A stretch of DNA of 64,000 nucleotides. Source: JAFGPF01 sp964500415. Its GTDB lineage: Bacteria > Chloroflexota > Dehalococcoidia > Dehalococcoidales > RBG-16-60-22. Below the pieces are notes generated by a model. It searched no databases and was not told the origin of the DNA. It saw nothing but the letters and a program-made list of their open reading frames with translations. A program made the position numbers and the translations under genes. The stretch lies in the NCBI GenBank assembly GCA_964500415.1, contig CAZCOB010000006.1, positions 16,302 to 80,301 on the forward strand, written 5' to 3'. The first letter of the stretch is position 1. Each line of letters opens with the position of its first letter. Positions 49,561-57,421 of this stretch are shown here, piece by piece.

Positions 49561-50099
49561 CTTAAAACCTTCTCGATAACCTCGATTATCCTGGGGGTAT
49601 CGGGCAGCCTTCCCTGCCCCATTTTCCCTGAAGCCAGACGACCGTACTCGGGCTCGATGACGGTAAATCCCCTGGCTTTCAGCTTAGCCAGGTTTTCCTG
49701 CGTGACGGAGTTCTGGTACATGATGTCGTTCATGGCGGGGGCAAGAATAACCGGCGCTTCGGTCGCCAGCACGATGCATCCGAGCATATTGTCGGCGATA
49801 CCCGCCGCCAGTTTAGCGATGGTATTGGCCGTTGCCGGGGCAATCAGTACCGCGTCGGCTCGCTCGGCCAAGGCGATGTGCTCCTCGTGGTACTCGGAGG
49901 CCAGGTCGAACATGTCGGTCACCACCGGCTGACCGGTAACATTACGCAGGGTCAGCGGGGTAATGAATCTAGTGGCCGCCTCGGTCATTATTGTTTCGAC
50001 CCTGGCTCCTGCCTGTGTCAGCTTGCTGGCGATATCCGCCGCCTTGTAAGCGGCGATGCCCCCGGTTATGCCCAGTACTATGGTCTTTTCCTTCAACAT
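49557..50099 (-). CDS. coaC: Phosphopantothenoylcysteine decarboxylase (CoaC)
   Basis: FMN enzyme that decarboxylates phosphopantothenoylcysteine. 180 residues: VLGITGGIAAYKAADIASKL, IAPATANTIAKLAAGIADNM and VILAPAMNDIMYQNSVTQEN (the substrate-binding PAMN region), and ASGKMGQGRLPD with the catalytic Cys position replaced by Met-Gly in this stretch of the sequence as is common outside the family's Cys-containing subset. It ends where a fused CoaBC would continue. Confidence 0.93.
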   Translation of the reverse strand: MLKEKTIVLGITGGIAAYKAADIASKLTQAGARVETIMTEAATRFITPLTLRNVTGQPVVTDMFDLASEYHEEHIALAERADAVLIAPATANTIAKLAAGIADNMLGCIVLATEAPVILAPAMNDIMYQNSVTQENLAKLKARGFTVIEPEYGRLASGKMGQGRLPDTPRIIEVIEKVLS

Positions 50100-50117
50100 G
50101 GTTATCTCCTTGGTCGG

Positions 50118-50885
50118 CTAGGTTCTGTTCAGGTCGTGGATGGTTTTTATTCCTATTAACGTCAGGTTGGGGTTAACTGTATCGATAACTTTAGTTTCTT
50201 TGGCGATGATGCTGGAGTAACCGCCGGTAGCCACGACCGTTGCTTTTTCGCCCAGTTCTTCTTGAATCCGCGTTACGATACCATCGATTAGCCCGGCATA
50301 CCCGAAGATGATGCCTGACTGCATGGCTGCTACGGTATTGGCGCCAATGGCCCGCTTGGGGGAAACCAGTTCCACCCGGGGGAGAGCTGCCGTCCGGGTG
50401 TACAGGGCCTCGGCGGCAATAGCCAAGCCCGGGGCGACGGCTCCACCGAGATAATCGCCTTCCTTGGAAACCGTATCGAATGCGGTTGCCGTACCCATGG
50501 CCACCACGATAATCGGGCTGCTGTAGAGACTGAGCGCACCCGCCGCGTTGGCAATACGGTCGCCACCCAGCTCCCGCGGGTTGTCAAAGCGAATGCGTAT
50601 CCCCGTCTTGATACCGGGGCTGACTACCAGCGGCTGTATATCGAAGTAATTTTGAAATAGCTCGTTGAACGTGGTCAGCAGGGGCGGCACCACACAGCTC
50701 ACCGCTCCCTTGGTAACATCGGTAACATCCACGCCCCTGTAACGCAAGAGATTGAGAAGTGTCACGGCGTACTCATCCGGCATACGGTGTACTCCGGTAG
50801 CGATACGCCAGGTAGCTTTGAGCTCGTCGTCTTTAAACATGCCTACAGTGATATTGGTGTTACCTATGTCTATAGCTAACAACAT
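50118..50885 (-). CDS. coaX: Type III pantothenate kinase
   Basis: First step of coenzyme A synthesis. 255 residues from ATG 50885 (MLLAIDIGNTNITVGMFKD); the extra nine residues in the longer frame have no family match. VSCVVPPLLTTFNELFQNYF, NPRELGGDRIANAAGALSLY and VVAMGTATAFDTVSKEGDYL, GGAVAPGL are signatures. Next to coaC/coaB it groups three of the CoA pathway steps. Confidence 0.95.
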   Translation of the reverse strand: MLLAIDIGNTNITVGMFKDDELKATWRIATGVHRMPDEYAVTLLNLLRYRGVDVTDVTKGAVSCVVPPLLTTFNELFQNYFDIQPLVVSPGIKTGIRIRFDNPRELGGDRIANAAGALSLYSSPIIVVAMGTATAFDTVSKEGDYLGGAVAPGLAIAAEALYTRTAALPRVELVSPKRAIGANTVAAMQSGIIFGYAGLIDGIVTRIQEELGEKATVVATGGYSSIIAKETKVIDTVNPNLTLIGIKTIHDLNRT

Positions 50886-50895
50886 GGCTGTCCCT

Positions 50896-52461
50896 CTACC
50901 CTTCACCGGCAACGGTGTTATTTTTCAGTTGCTTTATCGTCATCGGCAGTGCCGTCAGCAGGTCGGATGCAATCATACCGGCGTCGCCCAGCACGTTTTT
51001 TATCATCTCTCCGGCTTCACAGCCCACATACACGCCCAGGCAGGCAGCGTCGACCAGTGTAAGCCCCTGGGCTAATATCCCCGCGATAACTCCGGCCAGC
51101 ACATCGCCCGTCCCCGCCGTGGCCAGCCCGGGATTGGCGAAAGGACTGACCCGGCAGTAGCCGTCAGGACTGGCGATTACGTTATAGGCCCCTTTCAGGA
51201 CTATAGTCTTATTCCATTCTGTGGCGAATTTTCTGGCTGTCCCGGTTCGATTGGATTGTATCTCTTCAATAGACAGCCCGCAGAGTCGTGACATCTCGCC
51301 GGGGTGTGGGGTTAGTATGGCGTCTCCGGTTAGTTGCTGCCACCAGCGGGGTGTCTTTGCCAGTATATTGAGGGCGTCGGCGTCGAGTACGAGCGGGGGT
51401 AATTTTTTCTCCGAGAGCAGGGAGTTGACGAATGCCGCGGTGGCGGGGTCCTGCCCCAGGCCGCAGCCCATGAGAAGGACATCGTAACGATTGTATTGTT
51501 GCTTGATGATATCGACGGCCTCAGACGTGATGACACCGGGTTGCGACTCCGGCAGCGGCAGGAAAGTAGCCTCGGTGAGCTTGGAGGCCAGAATCGGGTG
51601 CAGGCTTCTGGCCGTGGCCAGCGTTACCAGCCCCGCCCCCACCCGCATGGCGCCGCTGCAGGCCAGGTACGCCGAGCCGGTGTAGTTGATTGACCCGGCA
51701 ACAACCAGTACCCTCCCGAACGTCCCCTTATTGGCGTTAAGGGGGCGCTCCGGCAGCGCGGCTCCGGCCCATTCCTTGGTGAGGAGTTCGGTCTTAACAG
51801 GTTCGGCCAGCGACTCCGGGATGCCGATGTCGCCTATCTTCAGCTTGCCGACTCTCTCCGCGCCGGGGAAGCCGAACAGCCCCGGCTTCGGGAAGGCCAT
51901 CGTAACGGTTGTATCGGCGCGGGGGCAGGCGGGGTCGATGGCGCCGGTATCGGCATCCATACCCGAAGGCAAATCCACCGCAACTATAGTAATTTTGCGG
52001 CTCTTACGCGCGGCGCTCACCTTTTCCAGCACCTGTTTATAGACGCCTTCGAGGGGGCGCATTTTCCCGATGCCCAGCAGCGCATCGATGACGCATGTGG
52101 CCGTTGCCAGGGCATCGTCGAACTCTTTCAGGTTTTTGTCATTGGCGGCTTCGATACAGGCAATGCCCCGTTCCTGTACCAGCTTGAGGTTGGCATCTTG
52201 AAGGTCTCTGCGACTGCAAAGGTAAACGATAACCCCAGCTCCCCATTCGTGAAGGTAGCGTGCGGCCACCAGCCCGTCGCCGCCGTTGTTCCCTGCGCCT
52301 ATCAGGCAGAGGACGTGTTGTTTATCCATGGCGTCTATGGTTTTTCGTGTCTCTTCGGCTACAGCTTTACCGGCGTTCTCCATGAGCACGCTGGCGGGCG
52401 TGCCCCCTTCGATGCACTCCCGGTCGATTTTCCTCATCTGCTCGGCGGTTACGATTTTCAT
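50896..52461 (-). CDS. nnr: Bifunctional NAD(P)H-hydrate epimerase / dehydratase
   Basis: Repairs damaged NADH and NADPH hydrates. 521 residues. The N-terminal epimerase (about 1-215) has GGTPASVLMENAGKAVAEE, CLIGAGNNGGDGLVAARYLH and VDLPSGMDADTGAIDPACPR; the C-terminal ADP-dependent dehydratase (about 230-515) has NKGTFGRVLVVAGSINYTGS, LVLDADALNILAKTPR, LTPHPGEMSRLCG, KGAYNVIASPDG and GLATAGTGDVLAGVIAGILA. Ten bases separate it from coaX. Confidence 0.96.
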   Translation of the reverse strand: MKIVTAEQMRKIDRECIEGGTPASVLMENAGKAVAEETRKTIDAMDKQHVLCLIGAGNNGGDGLVAARYLHEWGAGVIVYLCSRRDLQDANLKLVQERGIACIEAANDKNLKEFDDALATATCVIDALLGIGKMRPLEGVYKQVLEKVSAARKSRKITIVAVDLPSGMDADTGAIDPACPRADTTVTMAFPKPGLFGFPGAERVGKLKIGDIGIPESLAEPVKTELLTKEWAGAALPERPLNANKGTFGRVLVVAGSINYTGSAYLACSGAMRVGAGLVTLATARSLHPILASKLTEATFLPLPESQPGVITSEAVDIIKQQYNRYDVLLMGCGLGQDPATAAFVNSLLSEKKLPPLVLDADALNILAKTPRWWQQLTGDAILTPHPGEMSRLCGLSIEEIQSNRTGTARKFATEWNKTIVLKGAYNVIASPDGYCRVSPFANPGLATAGTGDVLAGVIAGILAQGLTLVDAACLGVYVGCEAGEMIKNVLGDAGMIASDLLTALPMTIKQLKNNTVAGEG

Positions 52462-52530
52462 AGGTGATTACGTTAGCTCCCGTTGCAATGAGTGTAGCAA
52501 TATATTCAGTTTCGGTCAATACGGCATATA

Positions 52531-53124
52531 TTAAAACCCGTTCCGATGTATGATATCCTCCAGCTTTCTCTTGGGGACGTGGCGTACCAGATTAGCGTCT
52601 ACCCAGCCGTCCACGGAGTAGGTAGCCACCTCTGCCACCGATGTTTCATCAGGGTAACCCATGGCGATTACCAGAACGATGTCATGTGTATCCGGTATAT
52701 TCAGGACGGGCTTCAGGTTGCTTTCATTGAACATCAGAATCGGGCAGGCTCCCAGTCCCTGTTCCCAGGCCACCAGTATAATGTTCTCCGCCGCCATGCC
52801 AACGTCATACAGCGAGATTCTCCGGCGGTTGGCATCGCCTTCCCATATTTTGTTTATCAGGACGATAACGTAGGCTCTGGGGGTATTTTCGGGTCGCGGG
52901 CCTCCTTTTTCCGGGGGCAGCTTCATTGAGCCACCAATATTCTCGAAAATCCCCGGTAGCACTTCGGCATCGTTGATTACGACGTATTCGCATACCTGGT
53001 GATTGCGTCCGCAAGGGGCCAACCGGCCGGCATCCAGGCACTTTTCCAATACTTCATAGGGCACGGGCTTATTCTTAAAGCGTCTTATCGACCGCCTGTT
53101 TATCGCTGCTTCGTAAACGTTCAT
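52531..53124 (-). CDS. Nitroreductase-family FMN protein
   Basis: 197 residues. The FMN-binding start AAINRRSIRRFKNKPVP and AGRLAPCGRNHQVCEYVVI, YDVGMAAENIILVAWEQGLG then ACPILMFNE, and VIAMGYPDE near the end define the nitroreductase fold. Substrate unknown; members reduce quinones, nitro compounds or flavins, and some are iodotyrosine-dehalogenase-like. No redox partner is encoded beside it. Confidence 0.9.
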   Translation of the reverse strand: MNVYEAAINRRSIRRFKNKPVPYEVLEKCLDAGRLAPCGRNHQVCEYVVINDAEVLPGIFENIGGSMKLPPEKGGPRPENTPRAYVIVLINKIWEGDANRRRISLYDVGMAAENIILVAWEQGLGACPILMFNESNLKPVLNIPDTHDIVLVIAMGYPDETSVAEVATYSVDGWVDANLVRHVPKRKLEDIIHRNGF

Positions 53125-53145
53125 AGTACTCTCTCCTCTATTTCG

Positions 53146-53649
53146 CTAACTGATATTCGTTGTCGCCAGCTTTTCCAGCTTTTTCACCATCGCTTCCCAG
53201 TGAGTACCGCGCCAGTAGATGCGGCGGCAGGCCGGGCACTCCATGTACTGGGTCTGTGTTTTATAAACGTAGGGCGGCACGCGGTCTTTTACTTCTTCGG
53301 AGCTTCTTTCGACCAGCGGGTGATTGCACTCCATGCAAAGAGTGAATGGACGCAAATTTACTTTCAGGTCAAGCTCGGTGATAAGCTGCTGTATCTGCCG
53401 CTCCGGCTCCTCGCTCTCAATCAGTACTGCCCTGAGTCGCCCGTTGTTAACAACGCGTCTTTTCATGATTCCGGTGTCCCGCGTCAGTATTGTCCTGCCC
53501 TCGGACAGGGCCTGCCTGACCATGTAAGAGTCATCATCACCGTCGAAGAACAGGCTGTCGTAACCCATCATCCTGAGCCATTTTGCCAGCTTGCCCACAT
53601 TATGGTCGACGATAAAACGTGTCTCGCTGAAGGTATTGTTTCCACTCAT
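53146..53649 (-). CDS. Mut7-C RNase-domain protein with zinc ribbon
   Basis: 167 residues. The Mut7-C (DUF82) pattern is clear: RFIVDHNVGKLAKWLRMMGY, a PIN-like acidic core (DSLFFDGDDDSYMVRQALSE, RTILTRDTGIMKRR), and a C-terminal zinc ribbon of CMECNHPLVE and ECPACRRIYWRGTHWEAM. Members are predicted RNases. Located one base from the MBL-fold gene, so probably co-transcribed with it. Confidence 0.9.
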   Translation of the reverse strand: MSGNNTFSETRFIVDHNVGKLAKWLRMMGYDSLFFDGDDDSYMVRQALSEGRTILTRDTGIMKRRVVNNGRLRAVLIESEEPERQIQQLITELDLKVNLRPFTLCMECNHPLVERSSEEVKDRVPPYVYKTQTQYMECPACRRIYWRGTHWEAMVKKLEKLATTNIS

Positions 53650-53650
53650 T

Positions 53651-54421
53651 TTAAAGCTTGATACGCATGCCTTCGTAGCCGAGTTGGATATCCGTATTTA
53701 ACGCACGGGCCACCGCGTCGATTTCAGCTTTTATTTCCTTCTCATCCAGGGGGTTCATATGTACCGTGACAATCTCCGGAAGATATCCTTTCAGTTCTCG
53801 GAAGCTTTCCAGTTCCTGCTGGAGCAGGGCAGAGGTGAGGTGTCCCGCCTGGCGGGCGAAATCGTCCAATTTGTTAAGCGCGGTAACCTCGATGATGAGC
53901 AGGTCGGGGGACACCTGCCGCCAGCAATCGGTTAGTCCCGGACCGGTATCTGACGTGTGAAATACCTTTTTACCATCGGCAGAAGTGACCTGATAGCCGA
54001 CAGTTGGCACGGCATGACTGACGGGCACCGGCAATACGGTGTAGCCGGCGATTGACTCCTCACGACCGGGCTCAAGCTCATTGAATTGTAATGCCGGTTT
54101 CCCCGGGGGTCTCTCCATGAAATCGGGGTAGAGGATTTCGTTCGACAGGTGCGCCGACAGGGCTTCACGGACGGGATGGATGGCGTAGATATCTATGGTA
54201 TTCTCGTGCAGGTAGAAGTTCATACCAAGTGCCGGTATGTCCCGGATATGGTCGTAATGCTGGTGGGTGAGCAGGACGGCCTTGAGCTTCTGCTGCTCCT
54301 CAAAGGAAAGACTGGAGGTGAGGGCGCCGGCATCTATCGCCAGGACATCGTCGATTAAGAGGCTGACGCAGCGGGTATCCTGCGATTCTATATTATGCGC
54401 ACCGAGAATTCGTATTTCCAT
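53651..54421 (-). CDS. MBL-fold metallo-hydrolase
   Basis: 256 residues. Metal-binding LLTHQHYDHIRDIPALGMNF (HxHxDH variant HQHYDH) near residue 52; SHAVPTVGYQV, HTSDTGPGLTD and ELKGYLPEIVTVHMNPLDEK give the later His and Asp ligands. Overall it resembles class II cAMP phosphodiesterase or tRNA 3'-processing-type members, but neither can be assigned. It overlaps the transporter gene by one base. Confidence 0.88.
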   Translation of the reverse strand: MEIRILGAHNIESQDTRCVSLLIDDVLAIDAGALTSSLSFEEQQKLKAVLLTHQHYDHIRDIPALGMNFYLHENTIDIYAIHPVREALSAHLSNEILYPDFMERPPGKPALQFNELEPGREESIAGYTVLPVPVSHAVPTVGYQVTSADGKKVFHTSDTGPGLTDCWRQVSPDLLIIEVTALNKLDDFARQAGHLTSALLQQELESFRELKGYLPEIVTVHMNPLDEKEIKAEIDAVARALNTDIQLGYEGMRIKL

Positions 54422-55098
54422 TATGGCCTCCTCCTTTCCGATATTATAAAGGGATTATATCTGGTTTCATAATCATAGGTATCAACACCTTCGTTATTTT
54501 TCAGCCAGTTAACGATAGCATAGGTGGCCGGGGTGCACACAGCCTCGATGACTATCTTGGCCAGCCAGTGGTGCAGTATCATTACCGGCACGGAAGCTCC
54601 CGTGCCGATAAATGCCACGGTAATGAATATGGAGGTGTCCAGACCCTGCCCGATTATCGTCGAGCCGATGGTCCTGCTCCACAACCAGCGGCCTTTAGTG
54701 AGTATTTTCATCCGGGCCAGGATGACGGAATTGGCGAACTCGCCGGCCAGATAACCGAGAAAGGAGGCAGCCAGCAGCCGAGGAGCAAAGCCCAGGATAC
54801 TTTTATAAGCCCCCTGGCCCTCCCAGAAGACAGCCGGGGGAAGTATCTGTCCCAACCAGGCGAAGAAGACGAAAATCAGGTTGCAGCCGAAGCCCAGCCA
54901 GATAACCCTCCTCGCGACGCGGTAGCCGTAGACCTCGGTAAGGACATCGCCGAAGATGTAGCTCAGGGGAAAAACAAAGATGGCCGCCGGCAGTGTAAAG
55001 GGGCCGAGGCTGACTACTTTTACGGCAATAATGTTTGCGGTGATAAGGCAGGTGATAAAGATGGCGATGATTATCACCAGACGGTATGAGATTTTCAT
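54421..55098 (-). CDS. Queuosine precursor transporter (YhhQ/VUT family)
   Basis: 225 residues with about six hydrophobic helices, starting ISYRLVIIIAIFITCLITAN. Family signatures: FTLPAAIFVFPLSYIFGDVL, TEVYGYRVARRVIWLGFG, FLGYLAGEFANSVILARMKI and GSTIIGQGLDTSIFITVAFI. Members import queuine or preQ0/preQ1 for tRNA modification. No queuosine synthesis genes are in the window. Confidence 0.92.
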   Translation of the reverse strand: MKISYRLVIIIAIFITCLITANIIAVKVVSLGPFTLPAAIFVFPLSYIFGDVLTEVYGYRVARRVIWLGFGCNLIFVFFAWLGQILPPAVFWEGQGAYKSILGFAPRLLAASFLGYLAGEFANSVILARMKILTKGRWLWSRTIGSTIIGQGLDTSIFITVAFIGTGASVPVMILHHWLAKIVIEAVCTPATYAIVNWLKNNEGVDTYDYETRYNPFIISERRRP

Positions 55099-55101
55099 TT
55101 C

Positions 55102-56082
55102 CTAAATCCAGCGGCGGCGGCGGAAGAAGAAGAGCATGCCCGCAGCGATAACCAACATCACCAGCAGCAGGATGAGGAACGTTTGCAGGCTTCCCCTTTC
55201 CAGTCCGCCGGGCAGCGTTACGTTCATTCCATAAAGGCTGGAGACTATTAAGAACGGCAGCACTATAGTGGAAAAGATGGTCAACAGGCGCGTGACCCGG
55301 TTGATACGATAAGTCGCCAGAGTATAGTCCGTATCTTTAAACACCTCGATGACCTCTTTAAGCTCGTCCAGGGTCTCGCATATTTTATTCATGTGGTCCA
55401 TAAGGTCGCCGAAATAGACGGTCAGGTCTACCTTGGTAAACCTTTTCAGTCTTCTTTCCATTGACATGAAGAGCGTACGCGTGGGAAACATGACGCGTCG
55501 CTGGGCAATGATGTCCCGCCGCAAAACGCTCAGCTCTCTGGCCGTCTCGATATCTTCGTCGAAAACATTATCTTCCATGTCTTCCATCAGGCTGAGGATT
55601 TTATCCAGCACGGGGAAATACGAGTCTATAGAACGGTCGAGTATCCGGTAGAGCAGGTAGCCGGAGCCATTGCTGAAATATTCTTCGCGGGACTCCTCAT
55701 TCGCCTGGCAGTCCTTGAAAAGCGCCGAAAGCGTTCTCAGTTCTCCGGTATGAAGTGTGACGAGGTATTTTTCACCGACAAAGGCCGACCACTGCCGCTT
55801 GGTGGTAACCCTCGTTTCTTTGTCGAAAACCGGCAGGTGGAAGATAACGAACAGATACTCCGGGTATTCGTCTACTTTGGGGATTTGCTTGCGGCTGATG
55901 CAGTCGTCAAGGTCCAGGGGGTGGAAGGAGTAGTTCTTGGCCAGGTATTCCATCTCTCGCTGGGTCGGCGGCTGGATATTTATCCAGGTCAAATCTCCCC
56001 AGGTAATCGTCTCGATGTGCAGGGGCTCTTCCGGTACCTGTTCCTCTTTTGTTTCCTTTTTCCTGTCCGTTATTCTAGCCAT
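55102..56082 (-). CDS. corA: CorA-family divalent metal transporter
   Basis: 326 residues. Long soluble N-terminal funnel domain, then two C-terminal membrane helices joined by the signature loop: the first ends SSLYGMNVTLPGG (the GMN motif) and the second (QTFLILLLVMLVIAAGMLFF) is followed by a basic RRRRWI tail. Imports Mg2+, possibly Co2+ or Ni2+. Confidence 0.95.
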   Translation of the reverse strand: MARITDRKKETKEEQVPEEPLHIETITWGDLTWINIQPPTQREMEYLAKNYSFHPLDLDDCISRKQIPKVDEYPEYLFVIFHLPVFDKETRVTTKRQWSAFVGEKYLVTLHTGELRTLSALFKDCQANEESREEYFSNGSGYLLYRILDRSIDSYFPVLDKILSLMEDMEDNVFDEDIETARELSVLRRDIIAQRRVMFPTRTLFMSMERRLKRFTKVDLTVYFGDLMDHMNKICETLDELKEVIEVFKDTDYTLATYRINRVTRLLTIFSTIVLPFLIVSSLYGMNVTLPGGLERGSLQTFLILLLVMLVIAAGMLFFFRRRRWI

Positions 56083-56360
56083 GACCGTTTACCCCTTAGT
56101 CAGGAGCTTTAGTGTATTTTAACATAATCGGATACTTTATTGTACCATTTAAACCCGTTTATAAATCATCGATTAAGTACTCAATCCTCAGGGCGATTAT
56201 TGCCTGGTCGGGGTGCTCTCCGGTAATACTTGGCGGCTTTTATGTCGGAATTGGGTGTTGTCTTGGATACAATTGAGGGTTAGCACCTAATTGTTCTGTC
56301 GGAAGGTAAAGTATATTTAAGTTGGTTGTAATGGTAATCGAGGAGAGGAGGTCAAGAACG

Positions 56361-56552
56361 ATGACTATCAGGTTTTATTTTGAGAAGCTGTCCCCGGGAC
56401 TGCATGCCAGGCTAGACGGTAAATACCGGACGAATAAAAAGCACAACCACGGGTATGATGCCGCTGGTATCCGCGCGAAACTTGAGCGGGGTGGCTTCGT
56501 CACCGGTGACCCGGTTGATATCGTGCAGGTATCTTACGGCCGGATAAAATAA
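56361..56552 (+). CDS. Small basic protein, unknown
   Basis: 63 residues from ATG 56361, which follows GGAGGTC at a slightly long distance. TIRFYFEKLSPGLHARLDGK, YRTNKKHNHGYDAAG, LERGGFVTGDPVDIVQVSYG. A mixed beta/alpha pattern with a His/Lys-rich centre; possibly nucleic-acid binding. A longer frame to 56322 exists but lacks a ribosome binding site. An intrinsic terminator follows 45 bases later. No family recognised. Confidence 0.5.
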   Translation: MTIRFYFEKLSPGLHARLDGKYRTNKKHNHGYDAAGIRAKLERGGFVTGDPVDIVQVSYGRIK

Positions 56553-56596
56553 TAATAGATACGCATAATTTTAATAAACAGGTTAGTGATTTGTAG

Positions 56597-56627
56597 GGCT
56601 GCATCTGAGGAAGGTGCAGCCTTTTTT
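56597..56627 (+). terminator. Intrinsic terminator after the small basic protein gene
   Basis: GGCTGCATC (56597-56605) pairs with GGTGCAGCC (56613-56621) across a seven-base loop, followed by TTTTTT. A strong terminator with nine pairs including one G-U. Confidence 0.9.
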
Positions 56628-56666
56628 ATTGTCCTTGAGGCATCGGTCTGATAGAATGATATCAGG

Positions 56667-56840
56667 ATGAAATCAAAATCAGGCCCCAACTGGAAAGACA
56701 GGTTCACCCTCGGTGTAAAAAGGTGGCTGGGAATGAACGTAATTCTCTGCGATAGCTGTAAATGGAACTGGCGCGGGGCCTGCCGCAATCCGGAACGCCC
56801 CAACGCTACCTGGTGTCCCGAATATCAGAAGAGGGGGTAA
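56667..56840 (+). CDS. Small Cys-rich, Trp-rich protein, probably zinc binding
   Basis: 57 residues from ATG 56667, ending at TAA 56838-56840. After a basic start (SGPNWKDRFTLGVKRW) come CDSCKWNWRGACRNPERPN and TWCPEYQKRG: four to five Cys in a short span (CxxC, C, C), which suggests a zinc knuckle. The ribosome binding site is weak (tatcagg directly before the ATG), and Met 23 is an alternative start. It is eight bases before the next gene. No family recognised. Confidence 0.55.
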   Translation: MKSKSGPNWKDRFTLGVKRWLGMNVILCDSCKWNWRGACRNPERPNATWCPEYQKRG

Positions 56841-56847
56841 TTCTTCG

Positions 56848-57327
56848 ATGAATCTTGAAGAGTTGGGAAAAAGGCTCGGGAGATTGGAGGACATCGAGGC
56901 TATCAAGCAGTTGCAGGCACGCTACGTCGATTGCCTCACCACTATCGCCTGGGACGACCTCGTAGACTGCTTTACGGCAGATGCCGTGGTGGATTTAAGC
57001 GTGGGAAAGGTCAGGGGCAAGGGGGCTATCGAGGGGTTATTTAAAAAGAAAATTTCCATTACTCACGTCGGCCTGGAAGGGAACTTCGTGGTGCATCCCA
57101 TTATCTCCGTCGAGGGAGACAAAGCCAGGGGCAGTTGGCTCCTTTATACCCACTTTTCCCTCCCCCATAAAATCCAGCGTGACCCCTCCCCCACCGCCGA
57201 CGTGGACGCGCCCGACTGGATGGGGGGATATTATGAAATGGAGTATGTCAAAAAAGGAGGGACCTGGAAAATCAGCCTGTTACGCTGGACGAACCGCATA
57301 AGGTCGCCGCGGGAACCGGGTGAGTAA
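56848..57327 (+). CDS. SnoaL-like (NTF2-fold) protein
   Basis: 159 residues. LEDIEAIKQLQARYVDCLTT, DDLVDCFTADAVVDLSVGKV then a series of alternating strands (WLLYTHFSLPHK, GGYYEMEYVKKGGTWKISLL) fit the cone-shaped NTF2/SnoaL fold. Members are often small-molecule isomerases, dehydratases or binding proteins, so no activity is assigned. A terminator lies about 40 bases downstream. Confidence 0.85.
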   Translation: MNLEELGKRLGRLEDIEAIKQLQARYVDCLTTIAWDDLVDCFTADAVVDLSVGKVRGKGAIEGLFKKKISITHVGLEGNFVVHPIISVEGDKARGSWLLYTHFSLPHKIQRDPSPTADVDAPDWMGGYYEMEYVKKGGTWKISLLRWTNRIRSPREPGE

Positions 57328-57367
57328 ACAGAGAATAAGCAGGTCACTAACTATAGCTGTAAGGAAT

Positions 57368-57401
57368 GAGGCGGCATCGTTCAAGATGCCGCCTCCCTTT
57401 T
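57368..57401 (+). terminator. Intrinsic terminator between convergent genes
   Basis: GAGGCGGCATC-GTTCAA-GATGCCGCCTC is a perfect 11-bp stem followed by CCTTTTCT. It ends the SnoaL-like message on the + strand; the - strand side has no T-run, so any effect on the thiolase transcript would be weaker. Confidence 0.85.
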
Positions 57402-57421
57402 CTCCGGTTTAAGACTCCGGC

